Notes: generated by a model not told the origin, from the letters alone. A stretch of DNA of 37,684 nt from Bacteroidales bacterium UBA1176 (GCA_002311645.1 DBYW01000041.1:30359-68042); one strand, 5' to 3'; numbered from the stretch's first letter, positions 26,833-34,714 are shown. Numbers and translations: made by a program.

Positions 26833-29082
26833 ATGACTGCGAACGACAACGATATCATCATCCTCCATGCCACAGAGAACAACCTGCGCGATGTTTCGCT
26901 GCGCATCCCCAAGAAGAAAATCACGGTCTTCACGGGCGTTTCCGGTTCCGGCAAGTCCTCGCTATGCCTCGACACCATCGCGGCTGAAAGCCGGCGCGAG
27001 CTGAACGAGACCTTCCCCTCCTTCATCCAGCAATACCTGCCGAAATACGGCCGTCCCAAGGTGGAACGCATCGAGAACATGCCCGTCACCATCGTCATCG
27101 ACCAGAAGAAGCCCTCCTCGAACAGCCGCTCGACTGTAGGCACATACACCGACATCCAGGCCCTGCTGCGACTGCTCTTCTCCCGTGTGGGAAAGCCCTT
27201 CGTGGGCTATTCCGACTCCTTCTCCTTCAACCATCCCGCCGGCAGCTGCCCGCGTTGCGCCGGACTGGGGGAGATCCGCGAGCTGGACATCCACAAGCTG
27301 GTAGACTTCAACAAGTCGCTCAACGACGAAGACACCATCCACTACATCGCCTTCGGGAAGGGCGGCTGGCGCTGGATACGCTATGCCCACAGCGGCCTTT
27401 TCGACCTGGACAAGAAAATCAAAGACTACTCTCCGGAAGAGTTGGAGCTCTTTCTGCACTCGCCGCAGATCAAGCTGAAAAACCCGCCCTCCAACTGGCC
27501 GAAAAGCGCCAAATACGAGGGCCTCATACCCAGGATGTACCGCAGCATCATCAATTCGGAAGAGGGACTGCTGCACGCCGCCGTCCTCAACCCGATGCTC
27601 ACGATGGGCACCTGCCCCGACTGCCACGGAACGAGGCTGAACGAGAAAATACGCTCGTGCCGCATCCTCGGCAAGAACATCGCGGAGGTGGGCGATATGC
27701 CGATTTCGGATCTTGTCGGCTTCGTGGCCGGCATCGACGACCCGTTGGCCGTGGACATCAAACGGGAGCTGGCCAAACGCCTGCAGGCACTGTGCGACAT
27801 CGGGCTGGGATACCTCTCCCTGAGCCGCGGCACAGGCACCCTTTCCGGCGGCGAGGCCCAACGCATCAAGATTGCCAAATACATCAACTCGCCCCTTACC
27901 GACATGGCCTACGTGCTCGACGAGCCATCTGTAGGGTTGCACCCCCTGGACATCGCACGCCTCAAGCAGTCACTGCACCACCTGCGCGACCACGGCAACA
28001 CCATCCTCATCGTGGAACACCACCGCGAAATCGTGGCCATGGCCGACCACGTGGTCGACATGGGGCCCGGTGCGGGCAGCCACGGCGGACAAATCGTCTT
28101 CGAAGGCTCCTACCCCGAATTGCTGCAGTCCGACACCATCACAGGACGGATGCTGTGCCATCACGGAACGCTCAAGCCGGAGGTGCGCAAGCCCTCGGGC
28201 TTCTTCCACATCCAAAATGCCACGCTCCACAACCTCAAAGACCTCTCGCTCGACATCCCGATGGGCGTGATGACCGTCATCGCAGGCGTGGCCGGCTCGG
28301 GCAAAAGCTCCCTGATGGAGGAGTTCCAGCGGCAGTGCGACCGTGACACCATCTTCATCGGCCAAAAGAACATCGGCATCAACCTGCGTTCCACACCAGC
28401 CACCTACCTCGACATCTCCGACATCATCCGGAAACTGTTCGCCAAGGCCGGCAAGGCCCCTGTGCAGCTCTTCTCCTTCAACTCCAAGGGCGGGTGCCCG
28501 GCCTGCGGCGGCAAGGGAGTCATTGTCTCCGACATGGCCTTCATGGAGTCCATCGAGACAGTGTGCGACGTTTGCCACGGCACGCGTTACAACAACGATG
28601 CGCTGCGCCATACCTACCAAGGGAAAAACATCGCCGAGGTCATGGACCTCTCCGTGGAGGAGGCCATCGCATTCTTCGCCGACCAACCCTTCCAGCCGCA
28701 GCTGCGCGCATTAGAGCAGGTGGGACTCGGCTATCTGCACCTCAACCAGGCGATGACCACACTCTCTGGCGGCGAGCTTCAACGCATCAAATTAGCCGAC
28801 CAACTGCACCGCAAGGGCGAGGTCTTCATCCTGGATGAACCTACCGACGGCTTGCATCTCGACGACGTGCGCAGGTTGCTACAGCTTTTCCACAAGATGA
28901 CCGATGCAGGCAACACCCTCATCCTCATAGAACATAGCATCGACGTGATGAAAGAGGCCGACTACATCATCGAACTCGGCCCCGGCGGAGGAGAAGCAGG
29001 CGGACAGTTGCTCTTCGCCGGCACCCCTCGAGAGATACTGCAAAGCACGCGCTCCGTAACACGGCCGTTCCTGTCGGAGTGA
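26833..29082 (+). CDS. Short UvrA-like ABC ATPase
   Basis: A 749-residue paralogue of UvrA with two ABC ATPase halves. Walker A GVSGSGKSS at 35-43 and AGVAGSGKSS in the second half; LSGGE signatures (TLSGGEAQRIKIA and TLSGGELQRIKLA); D-loops YVLDEPSVGLHP and FILDEPTDGLH; zinc fingers CPRC, CPDCHG, CPACGG and CDVCHG. At 749 rather than about 940 residues it lacks room for the UvrB-binding and much of the insertion domain, so it resembles UvrA2/drug-tolerance forms more than the repair enzyme. A role in DNA damage or intercalating-drug tolerance is inferred. It has its own promoter. Confidence 0.85.
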   Translation: MTANDNDIIILHATENNLRDVSLRIPKKKITVFTGVSGSGKSSLCLDTIAAESRRELNETFPSFIQQYLPKYGRPKVERIENMPVTIVIDQKKPSSNSRSTVGTYTDIQALLRLLFSRVGKPFVGYSDSFSFNHPAGSCPRCAGLGEIRELDIHKLVDFNKSLNDEDTIHYIAFGKGGWRWIRYAHSGLFDLDKKIKDYSPEELELFLHSPQIKLKNPPSNWPKSAKYEGLIPRMYRSIINSEEGLLHAAVLNPMLTMGTCPDCHGTRLNEKIRSCRILGKNIAEVGDMPISDLVGFVAGIDDPLAVDIKRELAKRLQALCDIGLGYLSLSRGTGTLSGGEAQRIKIAKYINSPLTDMAYVLDEPSVGLHPLDIARLKQSLHHLRDHGNTILIVEHHREIVAMADHVVDMGPGAGSHGGQIVFEGSYPELLQSDTITGRMLCHHGTLKPEVRKPSGFFHIQNATLHNLKDLSLDIPMGVMTVIAGVAGSGKSSLMEEFQRQCDRDTIFIGQKNIGINLRSTPATYLDISDIIRKLFAKAGKAPVQLFSFNSKGGCPACGGKGVIVSDMAFMESIETVCDVCHGTRYNNDALRHTYQGKNIAEVMDLSVEEAIAFFADQPFQPQLRALEQVGLGYLHLNQAMTTLSGGELQRIKLADQLHRKGEVFILDEPTDGLHLDDVRRLLQLFHKMTDAGNTLILIEHSIDVMKEADYIIELGPGGGEAGGQLLFAGTPREILQSTRSVTRPFLSE

Positions 29083-29125
29083 TACGCCACACGAAGCACA
29101 AAAATAATATCCGATAATAATACAG

Positions 29126-29153
29126 CAAAAAAAAGGCATGGTCTCCCATGCCT
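29126..29153 (-). terminator. Intrinsic terminator of the M20 dipeptidase gene
   Basis: On the minus strand AGGCATGG/CCATGCCT form an eight-pair stem (29153-29134) with a short loop, followed by a run of at least eight T (29134-29126). It begins 26 bases after the stop codon at 29179. Confidence 0.8.
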
Positions 29154-29178
29154 CCTGTAACAATATTTATCCTCAAAT

Positions 29179-30531
29179 CTATTTCGCGAAGTGCTGGTAG
29201 AATTGGATAATCGTCTCGATGCCCTTGTAGAAATGGTCGAGGCGGTAGTTCTCGTTAGGCGAATGGATAGCATCTTCGCCGAGGCCGAAGCCCATCAGGA
29301 TGGACTTGATGCCGAGCACCTTCTCGAAAGTAGAGATGATGGGGATGCTGCCGCCGCTGCGCATCGGGATGGGCAGCTTGCCGTAGGTGTCCATATAGGC
29401 GGCCTCCGCAGCCTTGTAGGCGGGATGGTCGGTGGGGCAGCCGTAGGCCTGGCCGCCGTGCAGTGGGGTGACCTTCACCGTCACATAATCCGGAGCATTC
29501 TGCTCGAAGTAGTCCTTCACCAACTGAGCGATCTTCTCGTGGTCCTGGTTGGGCACCAAGCGGCAGGAGAGCTTGGCATAGGCCTTGGAGGGCAGCACCG
29601 TCTTGGAGCCTTCGGCGGTGTAGCCGCCCCAAATGCCACAAAGGTCGAAGGTCGGGCGGATGCCGACGTGCTCAATCTTAGTATAGCCCTTCTCGCCGCG
29701 CAATGCCTTCACGCCGAGCGACTTCTTATACTCCTCCTCATTATACGGAGCCATATTGAGCAACTCGCGCTCGCGGGCCGAACACTCCACCACATCGTCG
29801 TAGAAATGCGGGATGGTGATGTGGTTGTTTCCGTCCATGCAGCCTGCAATCATCTCGCACAGCGTGTTGATCGGGTTGGCCACAGAGCCGCCGAAGATGC
29901 CGGAGTGCAGGTCGGCGTTGGGACCGGTGACCTCAATCTCCCAGTAGGCCAGGCCACGCAGGCCCGAAGTGATGGAGGGCACGTCGGTGGCGATCATACT
30001 GGTATCGGAAACGAGGATGACATCGGCTTTCACCAAGTCCTTGTACTCCACAATCCACTTGGAGAGGCTGGGCGAGCCAATCTCCTCCTCGCCCTCCAGC
30101 ATAAACTTCACATTGCAAGGCAGCGTGCCGGTCTGCAGCATCGTCTCGAACGCCTTGGCGTGCATAAACGACTGGCCTTTGTCGTCGTCGGCGCCACGGC
30201 ACCAGATCTTGCCATCCTTGATGACAGGCTCGAAGGGCTCGGTGTGCCACAGCTCCACGGGATCGACGGGCATCACATCATAGTGGCCATATACGAGCAC
30301 AGTTTTGGCGTTGGGGTCGATGATCTTCTCGCCATAGACGATGGGGTTGCCCTCGGCGGGCATCACCTCGCACTTGTCGGCGCCGGCGGCGAGAATGAGC
30401 TCGCGCCACCGCTCGGCGCAGCGCACCATATCCTCCTTGTGCTGGCTCTCGGAGCTGATGGAGGGGATGCGCAAAAGGGTGAAAAGTTCGTCTAAGAAAC
30501 GATTCCGATTTTCTTCAATAAACTGGTTCAT
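29179..30531 (-). CDS. M20 family dipeptidase
   Basis: A 450-residue dinuclear zinc peptidase. Metal-site motifs in order: VYGHYDVMP (about 80-88), CRGADDDKGQ (about 111-120), LEGEEEIGSPS (about 145-155), D-T-S-M near 180, and a C-terminal segment AIHSPNE. A dimerisation domain (about 195-325) is present, including EVTGPNADLHSG. This is the M20 dipeptidase group rather than the acetylornithine deacetylase group. It is cytoplasmic, with no signal peptide, and likely completes peptide breakdown in an amino-acid-using anaerobe. An intrinsic terminator follows. Confidence 0.9.
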   Translation of the reverse strand: MNQFIEENRNRFLDELFTLLRIPSISSESQHKEDMVRCAERWRELILAAGADKCEVMPAEGNPIVYGEKIIDPNAKTVLVYGHYDVMPVDPVELWHTEPFEPVIKDGKIWCRGADDDKGQSFMHAKAFETMLQTGTLPCNVKFMLEGEEEIGSPSLSKWIVEYKDLVKADVILVSDTSMIATDVPSITSGLRGLAYWEIEVTGPNADLHSGIFGGSVANPINTLCEMIAGCMDGNNHITIPHFYDDVVECSARERELLNMAPYNEEEYKKSLGVKALRGEKGYTKIEHVGIRPTFDLCGIWGGYTAEGSKTVLPSKAYAKLSCRLVPNQDHEKIAQLVKDYFEQNAPDYVTVKVTPLHGGQAYGCPTDHPAYKAAEAAYMDTYGKLPIPMRSGGSIPIISTFEKVLGIKSILMGFGLGEDAIHSPNENYRLDHFYKGIETIIQFYQHFAK

Positions 30532-30577
30532 ACAAAAACATTTAAAAGTTATAGTGATTTAATTTCAAAAGACAAAT

Positions 30578-30602
30578 AGAAAACGGCCGATAATCAGACC
30601 GT
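30578..30602 (-). terminator. Weak intrinsic terminator after the Sel1-repeat gene
   Basis: On the minus strand ACGGTC (30602-30597) can pair with GGCCGT (30588-30583) with one G-U, followed by TTTTC. It begins 12 bases after the stop of the Sel1-repeat gene. Confidence 0.4.
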
Positions 30603-30613
30603 GGAATTCATAT

Positions 30614-32194
30614 TTACAGTGCTACGAAATAATATACATTGCCAATAATCGTGAAAAAATTATACCGGGACACGGGCACTCCCAAAAATTCGTTCTTGTG
30701 ATTCTCAGACAATGTGTAATATTTATTGCCAATCTTTATGCTTTTCATCTTGCTGCGACTGTTTTCACTAATTTCCACACTGCCTTTCCCATCCGACCAT
30801 GTATCCCCGAATCCGTTTCCGATTTTGAGAACAGGGAAATAGCCTCTACTGATCTCTTCCGAAGCCGCAGAGGAGGGAGTACTCGAATAACTGTGGGATG
30901 GGGAGTCGGACATCACCTGTGCGGAGTTCCCATAATGCTTCTGTGTCGGAGGCGCATTCGTAGTCATGGCCTGGCTTGCGGCATCGGCCACGCCAGAGAT
31001 GATTTCCATGGCCATAGCCCATTTCCGGAGACGCTCCTGGCGGGCGATTGCCTTTTCCTGCTTGATATTTTCAATACGTGCCAGCACCTTGTTCTGCCCG
31101 TCCACAGCCCGCTTGTAGCCTTGATTCACGGCAGCTGTCACCCATGCGCCCGCCTTGTCGAGATCCTGTTTTGTGCCGTACCCATTCAGATAGCAAATCC
31201 CCGTGGCGTACTGCCCCGGCGCATATCCGGATTCAGCCGAGCGCTTGTAATAATTGAACATGGTTTTGGCGCGTTTATCTTCTGCTGACGTCAGCTGGCA
31301 TTCTTGCAAGAAGCCATACTGATAGATGGCGGGCAAATACCCTGTTTTCACCGCCTTCTGCAAGACAAGGTCGGCGTTGGCAATCATGCCCTCGCGATCC
31401 GGCACTATCTTTCCATTCATGTAAAAAATTGCCAGATCCAGCATGGCCGGGGGATATTCCGCGGCTGCGGATTTCTTCAGAAAGCCCAACGCCGTCGTCC
31501 AATTCCCGTTCAGGTTGTTCTCCACATAATACTTGCAGTAATCATTATAAGCCTCCAAGTTCAGGGATCCGTTGGCGCGAGCGCGCAGCGTATACTCCGT
31601 GGCGTAAAAGTCAGCATAGCAATCACTGCCCCCGGCAATGGCGGCGGCATAGTTGGCCAAGGCCGCCTTCTCGTCTTGTTCCACCCCGAGACCATATTGC
31701 AGCAGGGACCCCAGCCCCACCAGAAATAAGTCGTCGTAGCGCGCTGCCTGGCTAAAATAATAGAACGAGGAGTCGAAGTTCTGCATCATGTCCGGACGGC
31801 TTGTATAATAAAGCAACCCTTGGCAATACAATGCTTTCGAGCGGGTGAACACATCGTCCGGCCCTGCGGCGGCACACGCCTTACGGTAATAGGCTTGTGA
31901 AAGAGGACTGTTTCGCAAGTTCGCATTCACAGCGTCCTTATACAACTCTCCCATCAGGAGATAGGCCCGTGCCTCTTCAGACGGATGCGTGGAGGCTATG
32001 CTCTCGCAAGCACGCGCCACATCCTCAAAATCCGTCTGAACGGAGTTTTTGTCATCCCTGCATTTGACCATTTTCTGCTGGTACGCGTAAAAGTCTTTGC
32101 TCAACTCTTGGGGAAGCAGGGTGCCACACCACAACAAGAGCAAGCTGCACAAAAATATTCTTTGCATTGTAAGCTGATTGGTGTGCATCTTCAA
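30614..32194 (-). CDS. Sel1-like repeat secreted protein
   Basis: A 526-residue protein with a signal peptide (hydrophobic run FLCSLLLLWCGTLLPQ) and alpha-helical Sel1/TPR-type repeats across about residues 90-360. Repeat hallmarks: Y-Y-R-K-A, Y-Y-F-S-Q-A-A, G-S-L-L-Q-Y-G-L-G-V, P-A-M-L-D-L-A-I-F-Y-M-N-G and APGQYATGICYLNGYGT. A short coiled coil near 365-395 precedes a low-complexity Ser/Thr/Pro region and a C-terminal beta-rich part. The function is unknown; Sel1 repeats mediate protein contacts. The frame starts 2 bases after the Maf stop at 32197; an internal ATG at 32167 gives a more compact signal peptide. Confidence 0.75.
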   Translation of the reverse strand: MKMHTNQLTMQRIFLCSLLLLWCGTLLPQELSKDFYAYQQKMVKCRDDKNSVQTDFEDVARACESIASTHPSEEARAYLLMGELYKDAVNANLRNSPLSQAYYRKACAAAGPDDVFTRSKALYCQGLLYYTSRPDMMQNFDSSFYYFSQAARYDDLFLVGLGSLLQYGLGVEQDEKAALANYAAAIAGGSDCYADFYATEYTLRARANGSLNLEAYNDYCKYYVENNLNGNWTTALGFLKKSAAAEYPPAMLDLAIFYMNGKIVPDREGMIANADLVLQKAVKTGYLPAIYQYGFLQECQLTSAEDKRAKTMFNYYKRSAESGYAPGQYATGICYLNGYGTKQDLDKAGAWVTAAVNQGYKRAVDGQNKVLARIENIKQEKAIARQERLRKWAMAMEIISGVADAASQAMTTNAPPTQKHYGNSAQVMSDSPSHSYSSTPSSAASEEISRGYFPVLKIGNGFGDTWSDGKGSVEISENSRSKMKSIKIGNKYYTLSENHKNEFLGVPVSRYNFFTIIGNVYYFVAL

Positions 32195-32196
32195 TA

Positions 32197-32790
32197 TTAT
32201 TGATTAATAATCTTGCCAAGCATTTCCCACAGCAGCCTTGTGGGCAACCCCATCACGTTGTAAAACGAACCGTGGATGGACTTGATGCCCACGCAGCCGA
32301 TCCACTCCTGCACGCCATAGGCGCCAGCCTTGTCAAGGGGCCGGTAATGTTCCACATAATAGCGCAATTCGCCATCGGAAAGCTCGGCAAAAGTGACCTC
32401 CGTGGAGCGATAGTCGGTCAGGGAGTGGTTGGGGGTGGCCACGGTGAGGCCGCTCAGCACCGTATGGGTATGGCCCGACAGTTGGTGGAGCATCTGCAGG
32501 GCATCCTCGTCATCCTTGGGTTTCCCCAATATCCGCCCGTCCATCACCACGATGGTGTCGCAGGCGATGAAGATGGTGTTGGCGGGATATTGCGAGAAGT
32601 CCACGGCGGAGAGTTTCAGCCGCGAGAGGTACTGCACCACTTCGGCGGGGTGCATCGACGGGTCGTACGACTCCTCCACCTCAGCGGAGAGCAGTTCATA
32701 GTCAATCCCCATATCTGCGAGGAGCTCGCGCCGCCTCGGCGACTTGGAGGCGAGATAGATTTTGTAGTTCTTCAGTTCGTCCAGAAGCAT
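32197..32790 (-). CDS. maf: Maf-family nucleoside triphosphate pyrophosphatase
   Basis: A ~197-residue housecleaning enzyme that removes non-canonical or modified nucleotides (dTTP/UTP pyrophosphatase type). Signature YLASKSPRRRELL near the N-terminus, the acidic E-V-E-E-S-Y segment, ACDTIVVMDGRILGKP (about 75-90), HTVLSGLTV and D-K-A-G-A-Y-G-V-Q-E near 150. The frame extends to a TTG at 32814, but that TTG is inside a TACATTTG -7 box (32819-32812), so the ATG at 32790 (MLLDELKN) is the start. It leads a two-gene unit with the Sel1-repeat gene. Confidence 0.88.
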   Translation of the reverse strand: MLLDELKNYKIYLASKSPRRRELLADMGIDYELLSAEVEESYDPSMHPAEVVQYLSRLKLSAVDFSQYPANTIFIACDTIVVMDGRILGKPKDDEDALQMLHQLSGHTHTVLSGLTVATPNHSLTDYRSTEVTFAELSDGELRYYVEHYRPLDKAGAYGVQEWIGCVGIKSIHGSFYNVMGLPTRLLWEMLGKIINQ

Positions 32791-32811
32791 AGCCAGTGTG
32801 TTTGTGGGCGG

Positions 32812-32819
32812 CAAATGTA
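32812..32819 (-). promoter_or_regulatory. -7 promoter box for maf
   Basis: TACATTTG on the minus strand, 22 bases before the ATG at 32790. The 300 bases from here to the array at 33117 carry no convincing gene; one plus-strand frame (from 32853) opens only from a TTG and looks spurious. A small GC-rich inverted repeat ACGG/CCGT lies near 32867-32882. Confidence 0.55.
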
Positions 32820-33116
32820 CATAAATTTTGAATATACACAGACGTAATGTAATTGCCGTGTGTAGAGACGGGACGCGCGCCGTTTCGGCGAATACCAGAG
32901 AAAAAGCACAAGAATCGGGTTATGGAATGGGTTGTTCAACGGAGTCAGATCAGTATATTACTTATTGGGGACAAACAAAGTGAATACGCATTCCACCAGT
33001 TGGGATACAGAAAAAGAAAAAAAGCTGAGGAACTGCTGCAGACGCCTTCGGAAATTGAATTTTTCTAAAGAAAGCACCCCGCATCCACCTGAATAACAAC
33101 CGAATGCGAATCATAA

Positions 33117-33151
33117 GTTTTTAGGTTGCAAAAATAAGCATTATTAAAAAC
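33117..33151 (+). repeat. Array repeat 1
   Basis: Consensus copy and left edge of the array. It follows about 50 bases of non-coding sequence that resembles none of the inserts. Confidence 0.95.
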
Positions 33152-33153
33152 TC

Positions 33154-33342
33154 CAAACCGTCCACGGATGTGATAGCGTTGTGACCCTCCACCTCACCAT
33201 CACCGTCGGAATTGACGATTACGATGTCATCGGCAACATAGTGCTGTATCCCAACCCCACCAGCCAATATGTTGACGTGCGTGCAGATGGTGATATGGTT
33301 GTAAAGGGAATCGAAGTGTACGATATGGACGGAAGTTTTTAG
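33154..33342 (+). pseudogene. Insert 1: fragment of a T9SS-sorted surface protein
   Basis: An open frame runs from the left edge of the insert to a TAG provided by repeat 2. It reads as the end of an adhesin repeat (HGCDSVVTLHLTITV) followed by the first two-thirds of a type A T9SS sorting domain (IVLYPNPTSQYVDVRADGD, then GIEVYDMDGS). The domain is cut where the conserved C-terminal strand would follow, and the gene start is missing. So the insert is an internal-to-near-3' piece of a large secreted-protein gene, of the kind found in the host lineage. It is not expressible by itself (no start codon). Confidence 0.8.
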
Positions 33343-33369
33343 GTTGCAAAAATAAGCATTATTAAAAAC
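33335..33369 (+). repeat. Array repeat 2
   Basis: Identical to the consensus. It supplies the stop codon (TAG) of insert 1. Confidence 0.95.
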
Positions 33370-33527
33370 AAAATAACATTGGTAAGAAATTTGCAGCTGT
33401 TGTCACATTGAACTACAACTACAGCAAGAAGTTCTGGGAAATAAGAACGGCGATTCCTGTAAGAACCGCCGTCATAAAATCCAGAAAACTTTTGTGGAAA
33501 CGGGAGCGAACCCCGATAAAGATATAA
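33366..33527 (+). pseudogene. Insert 2, part a: 3' end of a toxin-like gene
   Basis: An open frame from the repeat edge to TAA encodes about 52 residues, including AVVTLNYNYSKKFWEIRTA and SRKLLWKRE. This aligns with the fragment in insert 9 (AAIALNYSIKDGFWEVKTAQ, then KKKLLWW), so both are C-terminal ends of one family. I take the family to be the barnase/EndoU/ColicinE5/RelE-like domains found at the ends of MuF and polyvalent proteins of phages and conjugative elements. The assignment is tentative; the homology between the two inserts is directly visible. No start codon is present. Confidence 0.6.
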
Positions 33528-33584
33528 TCCTTGTGCCTTCCGCCTATGCGCTACGCTTACACTCCACAATGCTTTCTGTATAAC
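33492..33584 (-). ncRNA. Insert 2 candidate antisense small RNA
   Basis: A minus-strand -7 box TATCTTTG (33596-33589), preceded by a conserved TTGGTGTGTCAATA segment, would start an RNA near 33584. The RNA can close a stem TTGTGGA (33569-33563) with TCCACAA (33498-33492) around an inner hairpin CGGG/CCCG. It would run into the 3' end of the toxin-like fragment. A stronger hairpin at 33472-33447 may be the real end. No poly-T follows the first stem, so the terminus is uncertain. The promoter block is shared with inserts 5 and 7. Confidence 0.35.
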
Positions 33585-33643
33585 GCCGCAAAGATACAAA
33601 AATATTGACACACCAATACATCACCACAAAAAAAACAACAACT

Positions 33644-33862
33644 ATGTCAGAAGAAACAGATCCCAAACCCAAAAGGAACGGCGGAGCGCAGCTGACCGGC
33701 CGTGTGACTGTCGACATTCTCGAACAGTTCAACGAAATCAAGGAAAACGAGGGCTACGAAACCTTCAATCAGTTCGTGGAGGCCCTGCTGATGCACTACT
33801 ACAACCCTGTTAAGGTCAACAAGGAAAACGAGTCGGAAATCAAGCGCCTGAAGGGTTTTTAG
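33644..33862 (+). pseudogene. Insert 2, part b: RHH-like small protein, 3' end cut by repeat
   Basis: Starting at the ATG of MSEETDPKPK, the frame encodes about 72 residues and stops at a TAG inside repeat 3. The core (AQLTGRVTVDILEQF, then GYETFNQFVEALLMHYYNP) matches the product in insert 7 (QITGRVSQSVKDEF, then GYETFCLFMEALLERYKNP). The short strand followed by two helices suggests a ribbon-helix-helix DNA-binding fold, as in plasmid partition, mobilisation or antitoxin proteins. Both copies end soon after the NP motif, so the natural gene is probably longer. The alternative upstream start at 33605 is not supported by the paralogue. Confidence 0.65.
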
Positions 33863-33889
33863 GTTGCAAAAATAAGCATTATTAAAAAC
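33855..33889 (+). repeat. Array repeat 3
   Basis: Identical to the consensus; an ATG follows directly at 33890. Confidence 0.95.
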
Positions 33890-34234
33890 ATGGCTCAAAA
33901 AGTGAAAGACAGACATGAGCTGTTTAATAACTGGAACAATTACGAGGTCTCAACCGTGCAAGTCGGGCAGGACGGAACGAAGTTCCTTAAAGTTTGGGGC
34001 TTCGGGAAACGGGTGGATCTTGCCGTCACACAGGCCAAAAAGAATGCTGTGCATGCCTGTGTTTTCAGAGGGGTTCCCGGGAATGCCAATGCAATGGCCA
34101 CACCTGCATTGTGCTCGGATCCAACCACATTGGACGCTAACCTCGACTATTTCTACGATTTCTTTGAGACGGGATCCACTTACCTGAGTTTTGTGAACCT
34201 GACTACCGACGGAGTTTTTAGGTTGCAAAAATAA
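33890..34234 (+). pseudogene. Insert 3: fragment of a conserved Bacteroidota secreted protein
   Basis: The frame starts M-A-Q-K-V-K exactly at the repeat edge and runs through the insert into repeat 4, ending VFRLQK with the repeat's TAA. Recognisable blocks are W-N-N-Y-E-V near residue 15, KVWGFGKRVDLAVTQAKKNA, VHACVFRGVPGN, TPALCSD and TYLSFVNLTTDG. From memory these match the middle of a secreted Bacteroidota family in which AMAQK marks the signal-peptide cleavage site. If so, the initial Met is the last part of a lost signal peptide and the piece is cut at both ends. The function is unknown. Confidence 0.55.
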
Positions 34235-34248
34235 GCATTATTAAAAAC
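34214..34248 (+). repeat. Array repeat 4
   Basis: Identical to the consensus. Confidence 0.95.
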
Positions 34249-34280
34249 TTTTGTGTTGATTTTTTTTGTTTATTTGCATC

Positions 34281-34364
34281 GTCTCATTGAGACAGAAAAA
34301 AAGGTCACGCCGGCCGAGTATTGTCGGAAAGGTCATTCAGTTGCGAAAGGATGGCCTTTTTTTT
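34281..34364 (+). ncRNA. Insert 4 structured small RNA
   Basis: A near-consensus -7 box TTTATTTG (34269-34276) precedes a 5' hairpin GTCTCATTGAGAC (34281-34293), an A-rich strand, an inner hairpin CCGA/TCGG (34314-34326), another CATTC/GGATG, and a closing stem GGTCA/TGGCC that ends in eight T. The long A/T-flanked closing stem makes it an intrinsic terminator too. Insert 6 has the same RNA with compensatory changes in two helices. It lies tail-to-tail with the toxin-like 3' end at 34363-34409. The exact ends are unproved. Confidence 0.55.
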
Positions 34365-34409
34365 ATTGCGCCGTAATGCAGTACTGAAGGAATTTCGCCG
34401 ACTCTTTGA
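34363..34409 (-). pseudogene. Insert 4: last 14 codons of a gene
   Basis: On the minus strand the frame reads K-E-S-A-K-F-L-Q-Y-C-I-T-A-Q then stop. Insert 6 carries the same peptide with one substitution (K to Q) and several silent changes, which shows both are genuine coding ends under protein-level constraint. In both inserts the piece begins at the same codon within a base of the repeat. Confidence 0.6.
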
Positions 34410-34444
34410 GTTTTTAGGTTGCAAAAATAAGCATTATTAAAAAC
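34410..34444 (+). repeat. Array repeat 5
   Basis: Identical to the consensus. Confidence 0.95.
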
Positions 34445-34445
34445 T

Positions 34446-34637
34446 CAATACGGGAACTTGTCAACGACAAAGAGCAATGAAGAATATCTTTTGGAATCCA
34501 ATATGTTTCGTGTAGTGGTGGAGAAAAAGGCTTACGGAAAACAAAAACTTTGGGTTCTCACAGCTTTCGATTTATCAAAAAAAACCCGTGCCAAAAAGTG
34601 GCACGGGGTATTTCATTGCAATCTCCAAAATCGTTGA
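34446..34637 (+). pseudogene. Insert 5: 3' end of a toxin-like gene
   Basis: An open frame from the repeat edge (Q-Y-G-N-L-S-T-T-K-S) to TGA encodes about 63 residues with the block MFRVVVEKKAYG, then KLWVLTAFDLSKKT. The strand pattern F-R-V-V-V ... W-V-L-T-A-F is typical of the C-terminal core of barnase/EndoU/RelE-like nuclease domains at the ends of phage and plasmid polyvalent proteins. The assignment is tentative. There is no start codon. The tail overlaps the terminator of the minus-strand RNA. Confidence 0.5.
34577..34607 (-). terminator. Intrinsic terminator in insert 5
   Basis: On the minus strand CCCGTGCCA/TGGCACGGG form a perfect nine-pair stem (34607-34585), followed by a run of eight T (34584-34577). 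Confidence 0.85.
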
Positions 34638-34678
34638 CGCTGGAAATTTTACCTGCCTGCACTGTATGGCAGAACAAC
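34577..34678 (-). ncRNA. Insert 5 small RNA from promoter to terminator
   Basis: A minus-strand TATCTTTG -7 box (34690-34683), with the same upstream block as in inserts 2 and 7, is followed by about 100 bases without a convincing gene and then a strong intrinsic terminator (34607-34577). A 5' hairpin CTGCC/GGCAG is visible early in the transcript. A 13-codon frame (starting MKYPVPLFG) runs through the terminator and is probably accidental. The RNA is antisense to the end of the toxin-like fragment. Confidence 0.5.
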
Positions 34679-34714
34679 GCCGCAAAGATACAAAAAAATT
34701 GACACACCAATACA

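Noticed and set aside
24432..30495. Long antisense ORFs (for example 24432-25739, 27255-28346, 29191-30495)
   Set aside because: They lie opposite well-supported genes, have biased composition expected of frame shadows in GC-rich third positions, and show no domains.
32853..33068. 71-residue plus-strand ORF before the array
   Set aside because: It opens only from a TTG in non-coding sequence, has no recognisable family and no promoter; later internal Met starts give a short lysine-rich peptide without support.
33492..33530. tRNA-like T-arm in insert 2 (minus strand GGGGTTCGCTCCC)
   Set aside because: No acceptor or anticodon arms of the right spacing can be drawn.
34595..34625. 13-codon ORF (starting MKYPVPLFG) in the insert 5 RNA
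   Set aside because: It runs through the terminator hairpin and T-run; a GGAG precedes it, but this is likely chance.
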